From the NCBI GenBank assembly GCA_963777665.1, contig CAVZRJ010000004.1, forward strand, positions 199,259-263,258: a stretch of DNA of 64,000 bases. Direction: 5' to 3'. The translations under genes and the position numbers were made by a program. Below, one piece after another: positions 9,240 through 17,686 of the stretch. The stretch is from Bog-756 sp963777665. Lineage in GTDB: Bacteria > Actinomycetota > Acidimicrobiia > Acidimicrobiales > RAAP-2. Within the stretch, counting starts at the first letter, position 1. Each line of letters starts with the position of its first letter. The notes beneath the pieces were generated by a model. The model had not been told where the DNA came from and did no database searches. It saw only the letters and a program-made list of their open reading frames with translations.

Positions 9240-9674
9240 TTGGACAAGACCTACGATTCAGTCGTGCGGTTCAACCACATGGAGCTGACCTTCGCCCGCG
9301 GCACCTTGACCGATCAGTTCCGCGAGGAGGTCGATGCCTTCTACGACTCGGTGTTCGGTTGGACGGCAACTGATGCCGACGTCGTGGGTCAGCGATGCCA
9401 CATCCTGCTACCCGACGCCGATCAGTTCATCCTGCTGGCCGAGAGCGGCAAGCCGATGAGCTCGCCAGGTTTCGATCATCTCGGCCTGCTCCAGGACTCG
9501 CGGATCGAAGTCGACGATCTTCTCGAGGCATGCAAGCGCTACCGGGAGAAGGACGATCGAGTACAGATCCAGGAGTACGAGGATCTCGTGTATCCGAACC
9601 TCACGGTGCACGCGTTCTATGTGAAATATCTGCTGCCGATCTATTTCGACGTCCAGTCGATGGATCGCTGCTGA
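9240..9674 (+). CDS. VOC family (glyoxalase-like) protein
   Basis: A 144-residue protein with the VOC beta-alpha-beta-beta-beta outline: FNHMELTFARG with a potential metal His, DAFYDSVFGWTAT, a hydrophobic FILLAESG strand, then FDHLGLLQDS opening the second half. This matches small actinobacterial VOC proteins of unknown substrate. The start is unclear: a TTG at 9240 follows GCAGAGG, and a GTG at 9264 just before the first conserved strand is equally possible. It converges on the arylsulfatase gene with a 61-bp gap. No operon partner is visible. Confidence 0.75.
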   Translation: MDKTYDSVVRFNHMELTFARGTLTDQFREEVDAFYDSVFGWTATDADVVGQRCHILLPDADQFILLAESGKPMSSPGFDHLGLLQDSRIEVDDLLEACKRYREKDDRVQIQEYEDLVYPNLTVHAFYVKYLLPIYFDVQSMDRC

Positions 9675-9735
9675 CCGGTCCCTCACGTGTGGCAGTTGAG
9701 TCAGGGGTCGATGTCCGGGCTGCGTGGACTGCCCG

Positions 9736-12090
9736 CTACTCCCGAGACATCATTGCCACGGCTTCACGTTCGAGGTCGATATAAGGCTCACCACTGACAT
9801 CCACCACCACGCGATTGATCGTCCCGCCCGTGAACGCGTGCGGGTGAGGACCGGGGTAGTCGTCGGTTACCGGCTCGCCGCTGTCGCGTCCGATGCAGAG
9901 ACCTTCGCCTCCGATGGCGAACTTTCCCGGTTGGGTCCTGATACGACCCTCTCCGACCTTGGTCTCTCCTTGGAATAGGGACAGGGTGCCCGTTGCGACA
10001 CCCGGTGGGTCCTCCCCGTCCTTGTCAAAGGCGGCGGACAGGATGAGATCCTGGCCGATCGGTACGCCGACCGTGGCCACGACGGTCTCCACGGCCATGC
10101 CGACGAAATTATAGGCATAGGTGAGGCGGTCCTCCTTGATGTACAGCGCGTGGCCGCCGAACCGGGCACCGTGGGCAAAGAGCACCCCGCTCGCCCCCGG
10201 TGCGGGAATGTCCACGAGCGCGCCTATGGCATACGAGCGGTTGCGGACGTTCACTGCTTGGGACTCGGGAACCTCGGCAGCACCGGGGTAGTAGACATAG
10301 CGGTTTCGAGCCGGCGTCAACATTGGACGCGGCGTGAGGATGATCTCAAGGGCGGAGCGGTCGTCTAGGGGGAACGCCCCGTTTGCCCCGGCCTCGGCGT
10401 GCCACAGGTTGATCATCTCCTGGAGCCGCTCCGGCTCCTGCTCTGCCAGGTCATGGACCTCAGAGCGATCGACATCGGTGTGGTACAGCTCCCAGGTGTC
10501 AGCGCCGAAGTTGCCCCAACCGGCGATGGTGGGATGGGTGGTCACGGCTTTCCATCCATCGTGCCAAATGCTGCGTGAACCGAGCATGGAGTAGAACTGC
10601 GTGGTCCTGGAGGTTGGAGCGCTCGGGGCATCGAAGCTGTAGCGCATGCTCACTCCGTCGAACGGGCTCTGGACGTGGCCCTTGATGGTCTCAGGTGCCT
10701 CCTGGCCGAGCACGTCCAGCAGCGTGGGGACAAGGTCGATGGCGTGGTGGTACTGGGTCCTGATCTCGCCGCGTGCCTTGGTTCCCTTCGGCCACGAGAT
10801 GATGCAGGCATCACTGGTGCCCCCGTTGTACTCGTAGCGCTTCCACAACTTGAACGGTGTGTTGAACGCCATGGCCCATCCCGTCGGATAATGGTTATAG
10901 GTCTTGGGGCTCCCCAGGTCGTCGATGGCTGCGAGGTTCGAGGTGATGTCGTCGGGAATACCGTTGAAGAACTTGCATTCGTTGACCGAACCGTTGGGTC
11001 CCCCTTCGCCGCTGGCCCCGTTGTCCGAGACCACCACGACGATCGTGTTCTCACGTTGTCCCGTCTCCTCCAGATAATCGAGGAGCCGACCGATCTGGTC
11101 ATCCGCATGGGCCAGGAATCCGGCGAACACCTCGGCCATGCGACGAAACAGTCGCTTCTCGTCGTCTGACAGCGAGTCCCACGGCCGCACGATGTCGAGA
11201 GCGGGAAAAGGCTGTCCCTCCGGGCCGGTACGGGTCTCAGGCGTGCCGATCGGGTTGAGAGGCGAGAGACCCGTCTCGGGAGGCAGGATGCCCAGCTCCT
11301 TCTGGCGGGCCAGCGTCTGCTCGCGCAGGCCTTCGTATCCCATGTCGAAACGACCCTTGAACTTCTCGATCCACTCCACCGGTGCGTGATGGGGAGCGTG
11401 ACAGGCTCCGGGCGCGTAGTACAAGAAGAACGGCTTGTCGGGGGCGAGCACTTTGGCGTCCTTGATGAATTCCAGCGCTTTGTCGGTGATGTCCACCGAA
11501 AAGTGGTATCCCTCCTCAGGCGACTTCGGCTGATCGACCATGTGGTTGTCGTAGACGAGGTCGGGGTACCACTGGTTGGTCTCGGCCCCGAGGAACCCGT
11601 AGAAGCGCTCGAAACCCCGCCCGGTCGGCCAGTTACGCCTGGTCGAAGCCAGATTCATTTCGGCCTCGGGACAGAGGTGCCACTTGCCCACCGCGTAGGT
11701 GTTCCAGCCCCGCTCGCCGAGGATCTCGGCGATGGAGCCGTTCTCAGGTGGGATCACGCCGCTGGCGTTGGGGAAACCAATAGCCGCCTCCGTGATGCAA
11801 GCCATGGAGTTGCGGGTGTGGTTCCGCCCCGTGAGTAGACACGCTCGGGTCGGTGAACACAAGGCGGTGGTGTGCCACTGGGTGTAGCGCAGCCCATCGG
11901 CGGCGATGCGTTCGATATTGGGTGTCTCGATGGGACCGCCGTAGCAGCTCATGGCCGAAAACCCAACGTCGTCGAGCACGATGTAGACGACGTTGGGCGC
12001 CCCCTCGGGTGCCCTCGGTGCGTCGAAAGGGGCCCAGTCCGGCACCGAGTCCCGAATGTCGAGATTGACCACGCCCTGGAACTTCGTCAT
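9736..12090 (-). CDS. Arylsulfatase (type I sulfatase)
   Basis: A 784-residue type I sulfatase. It has the N-terminal metal site APNVVYIVLDDVGF, the formylglycine signature CSPTRACLLTGRN with Cys78 as the residue to be converted, and later metal and substrate motifs (AVGKWHL, VVVVSDNGASGEGG). A C-terminal extension of about 200 residues is beta-rich. The layout is that of the large actinobacterial AtsA/AtsD-like sulfatases. It hydrolyses sulfate esters, and activation needs a formylglycine-generating enzyme, which is not in this window. The start at 12090 follows AAGGAGGAGGCG and MTKFQG is a typical beginning. No signal peptide is seen, suggesting a cytoplasmic enzyme. Confidence 0.93.
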   Translation of the reverse strand: MTKFQGVVNLDIRDSVPDWAPFDAPRAPEGAPNVVYIVLDDVGFSAMSCYGGPIETPNIERIAADGLRYTQWHTTALCSPTRACLLTGRNHTRNSMACITEAAIGFPNASGVIPPENGSIAEILGERGWNTYAVGKWHLCPEAEMNLASTRRNWPTGRGFERFYGFLGAETNQWYPDLVYDNHMVDQPKSPEEGYHFSVDITDKALEFIKDAKVLAPDKPFFLYYAPGACHAPHHAPVEWIEKFKGRFDMGYEGLREQTLARQKELGILPPETGLSPLNPIGTPETRTGPEGQPFPALDIVRPWDSLSDDEKRLFRRMAEVFAGFLAHADDQIGRLLDYLEETGQRENTIVVVVSDNGASGEGGPNGSVNECKFFNGIPDDITSNLAAIDDLGSPKTYNHYPTGWAMAFNTPFKLWKRYEYNGGTSDACIISWPKGTKARGEIRTQYHHAIDLVPTLLDVLGQEAPETIKGHVQSPFDGVSMRYSFDAPSAPTSRTTQFYSMLGSRSIWHDGWKAVTTHPTIAGWGNFGADTWELYHTDVDRSEVHDLAEQEPERLQEMINLWHAEAGANGAFPLDDRSALEIILTPRPMLTPARNRYVYYPGAAEVPESQAVNVRNRSYAIGALVDIPAPGASGVLFAHGARFGGHALYIKEDRLTYAYNFVGMAVETVVATVGVPIGQDLILSAAFDKDGEDPPGVATGTLSLFQGETKVGEGRIRTQPGKFAIGGEGLCIGRDSGEPVTDDYPGPHPHAFTGGTINRVVVDVSGEPYIDLEREAVAMMSRE

Positions 12091-12304
12091 CGCCTCCTCC
12101 TTCCATCGACAGTCTGATGGTTGCACCTGCAAATGGGTGTTCGCTCAGCCCGCCCGGAGGCCGCTGTGGAGGGACTCCCCAAGCCGTTCGGGATTGCCGG
12201 GACCTCCTGCGAACGTCCGGCAGGTGACCCTCAGGCCGGGAGGAGGGCGTCTCCCTGCTTCAGGAATCGGACGCCCCCGCGCGTCTCGATCTTTGTCGCC
12301 GTCT

Positions 12305-13084
12305 TTAGGTGCCCGAGTAATCGGGCCTCCGACCCTCGGTCTTCGCTGCCTTGAACTCGGCAAAGTCCGCTGACTTGTTGATGAACGTCTGATAGATGAG
12401 TTCATCGTCCATTGAAGAACGAACCTCAGGTTCACTCAGATGCTGCAAGACACGCCGAGCCATCTTGACCGTCACCATTGGTGCCGAAGCAATTCTCTCG
12501 GCCATCTCCCAGGCGGTTTCGTCGAGCGTCTCGGGGGCCACGATACGCGAGACAATCCCGTGGGCATAGGCTTCTTCAACACTCATCACGCGGCCTGTGA
12601 GAATCAGGTCGCTGGCAACTCCCGTCCCGCAAATCTGGTACAACCTTCCCATGCCACCGGTGTCGGGAATCACGCCGTACCCGACTTCGGGAAGCTTGAA
12701 CTGCGCCCCCTCAGCTGCGATCCGAATATCGCAGAGAAGTGCACGCTGAAACGAGCCACCTATGGCCCATCCTTGGATAGCGACGACAATAGGAATGTCG
12801 AGATCAAAGATCTGCAAGATCCCTCGGTGGCCTCGTGACATGAGCTCGTGATGACTGAGCTTGGTCGCGTTGTGGCCGATGACAGCCGTATCCCGTCCCG
12901 CGGACCAGACCTCGCCCTCACCTCGCCAGATCACAGCCCGGACATCTTTGCGGTCCTTGAGCTCGGCCAAGATCTCAAACAGCAGGACGTCCATATCATC
13001 ATCGAATGCATTCCGCTTCGCAGGGTTGTTGTTCGAGATGACAGCAATCTGGTCCTTCACCTCGAACGTGACTTTGTCACTCAT
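12305..13084 (-). CDS. Enoyl-CoA hydratase/isomerase family protein
   Basis: A 259-residue crotonase-fold protein. The oxyanion-hole segments are visible as EVWSAGRD and AIQGWAIGGSFQRALLCD, followed by the catalytic-loop region FKLPEVGYGVIPDTGG. Members hydrate or isomerise acyl-CoAs. The Gly-Gly-Ser and Pro-Glu segments are intact, but substrate and exact reaction cannot be deduced. AAGGGA stands before the ATG at 13084. It is transcribed away from the 2-hydroxyacid dehydrogenase, with the nitroreductase remnant starting only about 20 bp from its start. Confidence 0.9.
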   Translation of the reverse strand: MSDKVTFEVKDQIAVISNNNPAKRNAFDDDMDVLLFEILAELKDRKDVRAVIWRGEGEVWSAGRDTAVIGHNATKLSHHELMSRGHRGILQIFDLDIPIVVAIQGWAIGGSFQRALLCDIRIAAEGAQFKLPEVGYGVIPDTGGMGRLYQICGTGVASDLILTGRVMSVEEAYAHGIVSRIVAPETLDETAWEMAERIASAPMVTVKMARRVLQHLSEPEVRSSMDDELIYQTFINKSADFAEFKAAKTEGRRPDYSGT

Positions 13085-13104
13085 GTCATCCCTTCACATC
13101 CAGG

Positions 13105-13317
13105 TTGTGGGTAACGATGTGCATCCTATTCCGACGGGTGTTCTATGCGACGACGGCCCATCAGAGCGATCAGGCCGCCATGGCTGACATCCTCGGACTG
13201 CCGAGTGGATGGGACCAGACCTGCCCGATCCCCGTTGGGTTCACCATCGATGGGTTCTCGCCTGCACCACGCAAGCCGGTAGTGGACGTCGTCGTCTGGA
13301 ACGCACTCGTATCGTGA
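13105..13317 (+). pseudogene. C-terminal remnant of a nitroreductase-family gene
   Basis: This frame ends ADILGLPSGWDQTCPIPVGF, then a glycine-containing stretch, APRKPVVDVV and VWN. That resembles the C-terminal tail of nitroreductase-family flavoproteins (a LGIP-G----IP-GYP-G-FGP--R-PV pattern). No room exists for the rest of the gene, because the divergent enoyl-CoA hydratase starts at 13084, so only about 60 residues remain. Its stop (13315-13317) overlaps the ATG of the following dehydrogenase, an arrangement that would preserve translational coupling. The assignment is by motif memory and moderate at best; it may instead be chance coding. Confidence 0.4.
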
Positions 13318-14366
13318 TGATCGAACCACGTCCGCTTGTCATCCATGTGGCGTTCGATCCGCTGAGTCTGGTCATCGATCGAGTGCGCGTCCGCGAGGTC
13401 GCCCCCGAAGCAGAGATCATCGTCGCGCCGTACGACCTGGGTCACGATGAGCGGACCCGTCGTTCCGAGACACCGACGGGAAGGGACCTCGCTCGTGGCG
13501 AGCCGGTCATGACCGATGCTCTTCGTGACGCCCTCGCTCGGGCTGAGGTGATGATTACGCTTGATGCTCCGCTCGATCTACCTGCTCACGCTCCTCGCCT
13601 ACGGTGGATCCAGGCCGCCGGTTCAGGCGTCGGGCAGTTCGTCCCATCGGGACTACGGAACAGTCCTATCGTCCTGACAAACGCAGCCGGGATCGGCGCC
13701 GTACCGATTGCCGAGTGGGTACTGGCACGGGTGCTTGCCGTGTACAAGCGCCTGGATGAGCACGCAGAGCAACAGCGCGATCATGTGTGGAATCAGAAAC
13801 TGGGGGCGCTGGTGGCCGGCCGACAGGCACTTGTGGTCGGGTTGGGTGCTATCGGCAAGCAGGTAGCGCGGCGATTGAAGGCGTTCGACGTCCGTGTCGT
13901 GGGAGTGCGGCGTTCGTGGACACCTGGTATGTCCTCGTCCGACGCGGACGAGGTGATCGGGCCCGACCAACTCATGCAGGCGCTCGGATCCGCGCATATC
14001 GTCGTCGTGTCGGCACCCGGAACGGCCTCGAACGCAAATCTCTTCGATGCGCAGGCCTTTGCGGCGATGCGTCGAGGGGCGGTATTCGTCAACGTGGCAA
14101 GAGGCTCGCTGGTAGACGAGTCTGCACTGATCGAAGCGTTGCGTTCGGGCCACCTTCGCGCCGCCGCGTTGGATGTGGCCAAGCAGGAACCACTCCCTGC
14201 AGACAGCCCGCTTTGGGACACTCCCAATCTCTCGATCTCGCCACACAGTTCAGCGTCCGCCGACCGATACATGGAACGGGTCGCTGAGCTCTTCTACGAC
14301 AATCTTGGCCGGTATGTCGCTGGCCAGGACCTCGTCAATGTGGTCGACCTGGCCCGAGAGTATTGA
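13317..14366 (+). CDS. D-isomer-specific 2-hydroxyacid dehydrogenase family protein
   Basis: A protein of about 349 residues. The C-terminal NAD-binding domain shows VVGLGAIGKQVARRLKAF (GxGxxG). The catalytic triad is recognisable: Arg in FVNVARGSLVDE, Glu in DVAKQEPLP and His in ISPHSSAS. The N-terminal catalytic half is less conserved. The family interconverts 2-oxo and 2-hydroxy acids with NAD(P)H, and the sequence resembles glyoxylate/hydroxypyruvate-reductase-like members. The ATG at 13317 overlaps the stop of the nitroreductase remnant; GTG at 13314 is an alternative. The substrate is unknown. Confidence 0.88.
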   Translation: MIEPRPLVIHVAFDPLSLVIDRVRVREVAPEAEIIVAPYDLGHDERTRRSETPTGRDLARGEPVMTDALRDALARAEVMITLDAPLDLPAHAPRLRWIQAAGSGVGQFVPSGLRNSPIVLTNAAGIGAVPIAEWVLARVLAVYKRLDEHAEQQRDHVWNQKLGALVAGRQALVVGLGAIGKQVARRLKAFDVRVVGVRRSWTPGMSSSDADEVIGPDQLMQALGSAHIVVVSAPGTASNANLFDAQAFAAMRRGAVFVNVARGSLVDESALIEALRSGHLRAAALDVAKQEPLPADSPLWDTPNLSISPHSSASADRYMERVAELFYDNLGRYVAGQDLVNVVDLAREY

Positions 14367-14633
14367 TCGCCAACCGTCGCTCGCTCTCGCGGCGACGAAT
14401 GGGAGCTCGACACGTCGTGACGCGGCTCTCCAGGTCACCGGACCCCGTTGGCTTGCTGTCCTCCTTTAGGCACCTGTCGATCCAGACCGTCCTCAGGGGA
14501 CGCGACGTCCGCACGTCGCGGAGAGCCCGGGATCGAGCCTGGTCACCTCACTCGCCTTCTTGGGTGCCGAGATCCCGTTCTGAGTACCATTGTTCCGGGT
14601 GACTGAGGGTATTGGGCGAGACTGGAGGCGGAA

Positions 14634-15572
14634 ATGAAACTGCGCATGTACGGGCTTGTGGGGCTCCTGATGACGGGAGTGGTCACGCTGACCGCGACGT
14701 CGGTGCCCGTGGGTGCTGTGAGTTCGTCAGCTCCAACTGCAAGTCGGCTAGGAATCAAGCGGATCCATGCCGGACCCGTGACCCCCCTGACCGTCACACC
14801 GTTGTCGTTGCACTCGAGCAAGCCCACCGGGGTGGTCCTCCCCAATCCGAAGGTGTATCTGGTCTTCTGGGGATCACAATGGTCGAGCGACCCGGCACAT
14901 GCGGCGAAGGCACTCCAAGGGATGTTCAGCCACCTCTACGGTCCCTCCGACACCTGGGGAACCATCCTGACCCAGTACTGCGAGGGGTTGCCGGTGGGGA
15001 CCACGCTCTGCGGCACCAAGGGAACGCACATCAAGCACCCGACCTCGTCCGTCGTCGGCGGGATCTGGTTCGACAACGCATCCGGGGAGCCGGCGGCGGC
15101 CACCTTCGCGCAGCTCGGTGCCGAGGCCGTGCGTGCGGCCGCCCATTTCGGAAACAGGACCCAATCCCCGAATCTCGATGCGCAGTACCTCATTGCCTCA
15201 CCCACGGGAACCGACCCTGACGGCTGGCTCAATCCCACGACCGGGTACTGCGGTTATCACTCCACTATCGCCAGTGCCTACGGCAAGCTTGCCTGGACGA
15301 ATCTGCCCTACGTCCCCGACCTTGGCGCGAACGGCGGCTGCAGCTCGTTTGCGAACCCCCGCCTTCTCGATGGATACGAGTCGACAGCGACCCACGAGTA
15401 CGCCGAGTCGACGACGGAGCCCTTCTACTCGACGGGATGGTATTCCGGCGCCTTCAACGAGATCGGCGATCTCTGTGCGAACCTGGACGCATACCTCTCT
15501 CTTGGGGCGGTCAAGTACGACGTGCAGGGATTGTGGAGCAACAGTGCCAAGAAATGCGTGACGGCTGCCTAG
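14634..15572 (+). CDS. Secreted protein with HEYAE motif (possible protease-like, exordium-related)
   Basis: A 312-residue exported protein. The signal peptide MKLRMYGLVGLLMTGVVTLT ends near VPVGA. The mature part contains PNPKVYLVFWGSQWS, five or six Cys, and a late THEYAESTTEP motif with a His-Glu pair that could bind a metal, followed by NEIGDLC. The YLVFWGSQW strand plus HEYAE plus EIGDLC pattern is shared by secreted actinobacterial proteins distantly like plant phosphate-induced (exordium) proteins; some are annotated as proteases. GGAGG stands about 6 nt before the ATG. Enzymatic activity is inference only. Confidence 0.75.
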   Translation: MKLRMYGLVGLLMTGVVTLTATSVPVGAVSSSAPTASRLGIKRIHAGPVTPLTVTPLSLHSSKPTGVVLPNPKVYLVFWGSQWSSDPAHAAKALQGMFSHLYGPSDTWGTILTQYCEGLPVGTTLCGTKGTHIKHPTSSVVGGIWFDNASGEPAAATFAQLGAEAVRAAAHFGNRTQSPNLDAQYLIASPTGTDPDGWLNPTTGYCGYHSTIASAYGKLAWTNLPYVPDLGANGGCSSFANPRLLDGYESTATHEYAESTTEPFYSTGWYSGAFNEIGDLCANLDAYLSLGAVKYDVQGLWSNSAKKCVTAA

Positions 15573-15599
15573 CTGCACTGCCTGGCTAGCTGCACTGTC

Positions 15600-15650
15600 C
15601 GGGCCGATTCGCACGGGCCTCGGGCCGATTCGCACGGGCCTCGGGCCGTG
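15600..15650. repeat. 21-bp tandem repeat, about 2.4 copies
   Basis: The unit CGGGCCGATTCGCACGGGCCT occurs at 15600-15620 and 15621-15641, and a degenerate third copy begins at 15642. Just upstream, a 12-bp direct repeat (CTAGCTGCACTG) occurs at 15569-15580 and 15586-15597; its first copy includes the stop codon of the secreted HEYAE protein. The array lies in the 87-bp gap between two convergent genes. It could arise by slippage. No function is apparent. Confidence 0.8.
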
Positions 15651-15659
15651 TCGCCCGCC

Positions 15660-16145
15660 TCAGCCGACGGTGCGGAGTTGGGGTACCAGCGCGCCGGGCT
15701 CCCGCCCGGCGCCGGCACCGGCAGTGACGTCGCGGGGGCCCACCGGCTTGCCGCAGTCGGGGCACACCAACACCAGGGGATCAGAAGACCCGCACGCCTT
15801 GTGGGTGACTTCGATGGGACGTCCCTCCGGGGCGGCATGGGCGTCGCCCCACTGGCGCATCGCCGTCAGCACCGGCCACAGGTCCCGACCCTTCTCGGTC
15901 AGGCGGTAGTCGACCCTGGGCGGGTGCTCTGAGTAGGGGACCCGGACCAGCACGCCGGAGTCGACGAGCCTGGTGAGGCGCTGCTGGAGGATGTTGCGCG
16001 AGATCCCGAGCCGGCGCTGGAAGTCCTCGAACCGGGTCACGCCGAGGAATGCGTCACGAACGATGAGCATGGTCCACCACTCGCCGACCACCTCGAGACA
16101 CTGGGCCACCGAGCAATCCATGTCGGCGAAGCTCTTCCGTTCCAT
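15660..16145 (-). CDS. HxlR-family transcriptional regulator
   Basis: A 161-residue winged-helix regulator. The HxlR signature is CSVAQCLEVVGEWWTMLIVR followed by RFEDFQRRLGISRNILQQRL and the wing YRLTEKGRDLWPV. The C-terminus carries a Cys-containing tail (HKACG, then VCPDCGKPV) that may bind zinc or sense oxidation. It is divergent from the MFS transporter gene with only about 53 bp between starts. It is therefore the probable local regulator of the transporter and thioesterase. The ligand is unknown. Confidence 0.9.
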   Translation of the reverse strand: MERKSFADMDCSVAQCLEVVGEWWTMLIVRDAFLGVTRFEDFQRRLGISRNILQQRLTRLVDSGVLVRVPYSEHPPRVDYRLTEKGRDLWPVLTAMRQWGDAHAAPEGRPIEVTHKACGSSDPLVLVCPDCGKPVGPRDVTAGAGAGREPGALVPQLRTVG

Positions 16146-16198
16146 GTTGCAAGTCTAGAGGGTTGCATCATAAAATGCTATCCGTTAGTGTGCATTGC
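16146..16198 (+). promoter_or_regulatory. Compact divergent promoter region for HxlR and MFS genes
   Basis: The 53-bp gap is AT-rich against its surroundings. A plausible plus-strand promoter is TTGCAA (16147-16152), an 18-bp spacer, then TAAAAT (16171-16176). This would give a very short leader before the ATG at 16199. GTTGCA occurs twice (about 16146 and 16162) and TGCATTGCAT sits at the start codon. These repeats could form the HxlR operator; this is inference from position. Confidence 0.45.
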
Positions 16199-17686
16199 AT
16201 GAGAGAACTGACTGCGTCGGTGCCGATCGTCGACAACGTCGCACGGCGGCGCCTGCGGGCGATCTTCGTGGTGACGGCGCTCGGGGCATTCATGGCCTCC
16301 CTGGACCTGTCCATCGTGAACGTCGCCTTCCCCGCGCTCGAACGGACGTTCCGGAGCGACACTGCGGCCTCCCTGACCTGGGTCATCACCGGGTACTCGA
16401 TCGTCTTCGGCGCCCTCCTGGTCGTGGCCGGGCGCACCGCCGACCGGCTCGGGAGCCGCCGGGTGTTCTTCGTCGGACTCGCCGTCTTCTGCCTGGGGTC
16501 CGGCCTGGCCGGTCTGGCCCCCACCGTTCCGCTGCTCGTCGCCGGTCGACTGATCCAAGGGGTGGGGGCAGCAGCCCTCCTGCCGTCGTCGCTCGGTCTG
16601 CTGCTTGCCGCGTACCCTTCGGACAGGCGCTCCCAGGTGGTGGCGATGTGGGGCGGCATCGGCGCGCTGGCGGTCGCCACGGGTCCGTCGCTGGGCGCCG
16701 TCCTGATCACCGGATTCGGCTGGCGGGCTGCGTTCTTCGTCAACCTGCCCATCGGGCTCGCCGCCTGGCTGGTCGGTCGCACCGTGCTCCCGTCGGTGCG
16801 GGGCGACAGCTCGGCCTCGTCTCCCGACTATCCCGGGGTCGCCCTCCTGGCCGTGAGCCTCGCCGCCCTGGTGCTCGCCATCTCGGAGGGGCCGACGTGG
16901 GGCTGGAGGAGCACACGGGTCGTTGGCGCCGTCGTGATCTTCCTGGTGCTCGGTGCCGCATTCCTTCGGCGCTCGTCTCGTCATTCCCAGCCGGTGCTGG
17001 ACCTCACCCTCTTCCGGTCCCGCTCGTTCAGCGTGGCGAACACCGCCGCCCTGCTCTACTCGATGGGCTTCTTTGCCATGCTGCTCGGGAACATCCTGTT
17101 CCTGACGTCGGTGTGGCACTACTCGATCTTGCGGGCCGGTCTGGCCGTGACTCCGGGCCCGCTGGTGGTGGCCGTAGTGGCGGGTCCGGCCGGCAAGATG
17201 GCCGGCCGCTACGGCTTCCGCCGCGTATTGCTCACAGGCTTCGTGGTGTTCACCGCGGGCCTTGCCTGGTACGCCACCCACGTCGGACTTCATGCCCGCT
17301 ACCTCGAGATCTGGTTGCCGGGCACCCTGGTGGTGGGACTCGGGATCGGGCTCACCTTCCCGGTACTGAGTGCCGCGGCCGTCTCCAGCCTCCACGCCCA
17401 GCGGTTCGCCGTGGGCAGCGCTGTCAACCAGACAGCCCGTCAGGTGGGTGGGGCGCTCGGGGTTGCGCTGCTCGTGGTGATCCTGGGGACCCCGACCGGT
17501 GCGGTGGACGCGCTGGCCCACTTCCATCACCTCTGGTGGTTCGCCGCCGCCATGGCCGCCTCGTCGGGCCTGGTGTGTTGCCTGCTCGGTCCACCGGGAT
17601 CGGTTCAGGTTGCGACGGACGGGCCCGGCGACGTCGCAGGCGTCGAAGTCGGGGCGCCGGTCGTTGTCCTGGCGGAGTCGGTGTGA
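16199..17686 (+). CDS. MFS transporter, DHA2 (14-TM) family
   Basis: A membrane protein of about 495 residues with some 14 hydrophobic segments. It begins with FVVTALGAFMASLDLSIVNV, the DHA2 drug:H+ antiporter opening, with VITGYSIVFGALLVVAGRTA and the motif-A-like ADRLGSRRVFF loop. Motif C is suggested by GPSLGAVLI. Such proteins export drugs, dyes or metabolites by proton antiport. The start at 16199 (MRELT) has no clear ribosome site and could be near-leaderless; upstream starts at 16163 or 16175 are possible. The thioesterase gene overlaps the stop (GTGA), and the HxlR regulator is divergent, a typical efflux locus. Confidence 0.88.
   Translation: MRELTASVPIVDNVARRRLRAIFVVTALGAFMASLDLSIVNVAFPALERTFRSDTAASLTWVITGYSIVFGALLVVAGRTADRLGSRRVFFVGLAVFCLGSGLAGLAPTVPLLVAGRLIQGVGAAALLPSSLGLLLAAYPSDRRSQVVAMWGGIGALAVATGPSLGAVLITGFGWRAAFFVNLPIGLAAWLVGRTVLPSVRGDSSASSPDYPGVALLAVSLAALVLAISEGPTWGWRSTRVVGAVVIFLVLGAAFLRRSSRHSQPVLDLTLFRSRSFSVANTAALLYSMGFFAMLLGNILFLTSVWHYSILRAGLAVTPGPLVVAVVAGPAGKMAGRYGFRRVLLTGFVVFTAGLAWYATHVGLHARYLEIWLPGTLVVGLGIGLTFPVLSAAAVSSLHAQRFAVGSAVNQTARQVGGALGVALLVVILGTPTGAVDALAHFHHLWWFAAAMAASSGLVCCLLGPPGSVQVATDGPGDVAGVEVGAPVVVLAESV

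Noticed and set aside
15600..15650. CRISPR-like array
   Set aside because: The 21-bp units are directly adjacent without spacers, so this is a simple tandem repeat.
16195..17682. Long open frame in another phase across the MFS gene
   Set aside because: It overlaps a clear 14-helix transporter and becomes meaningful only from the GTG at 17683, where the thioesterase begins.
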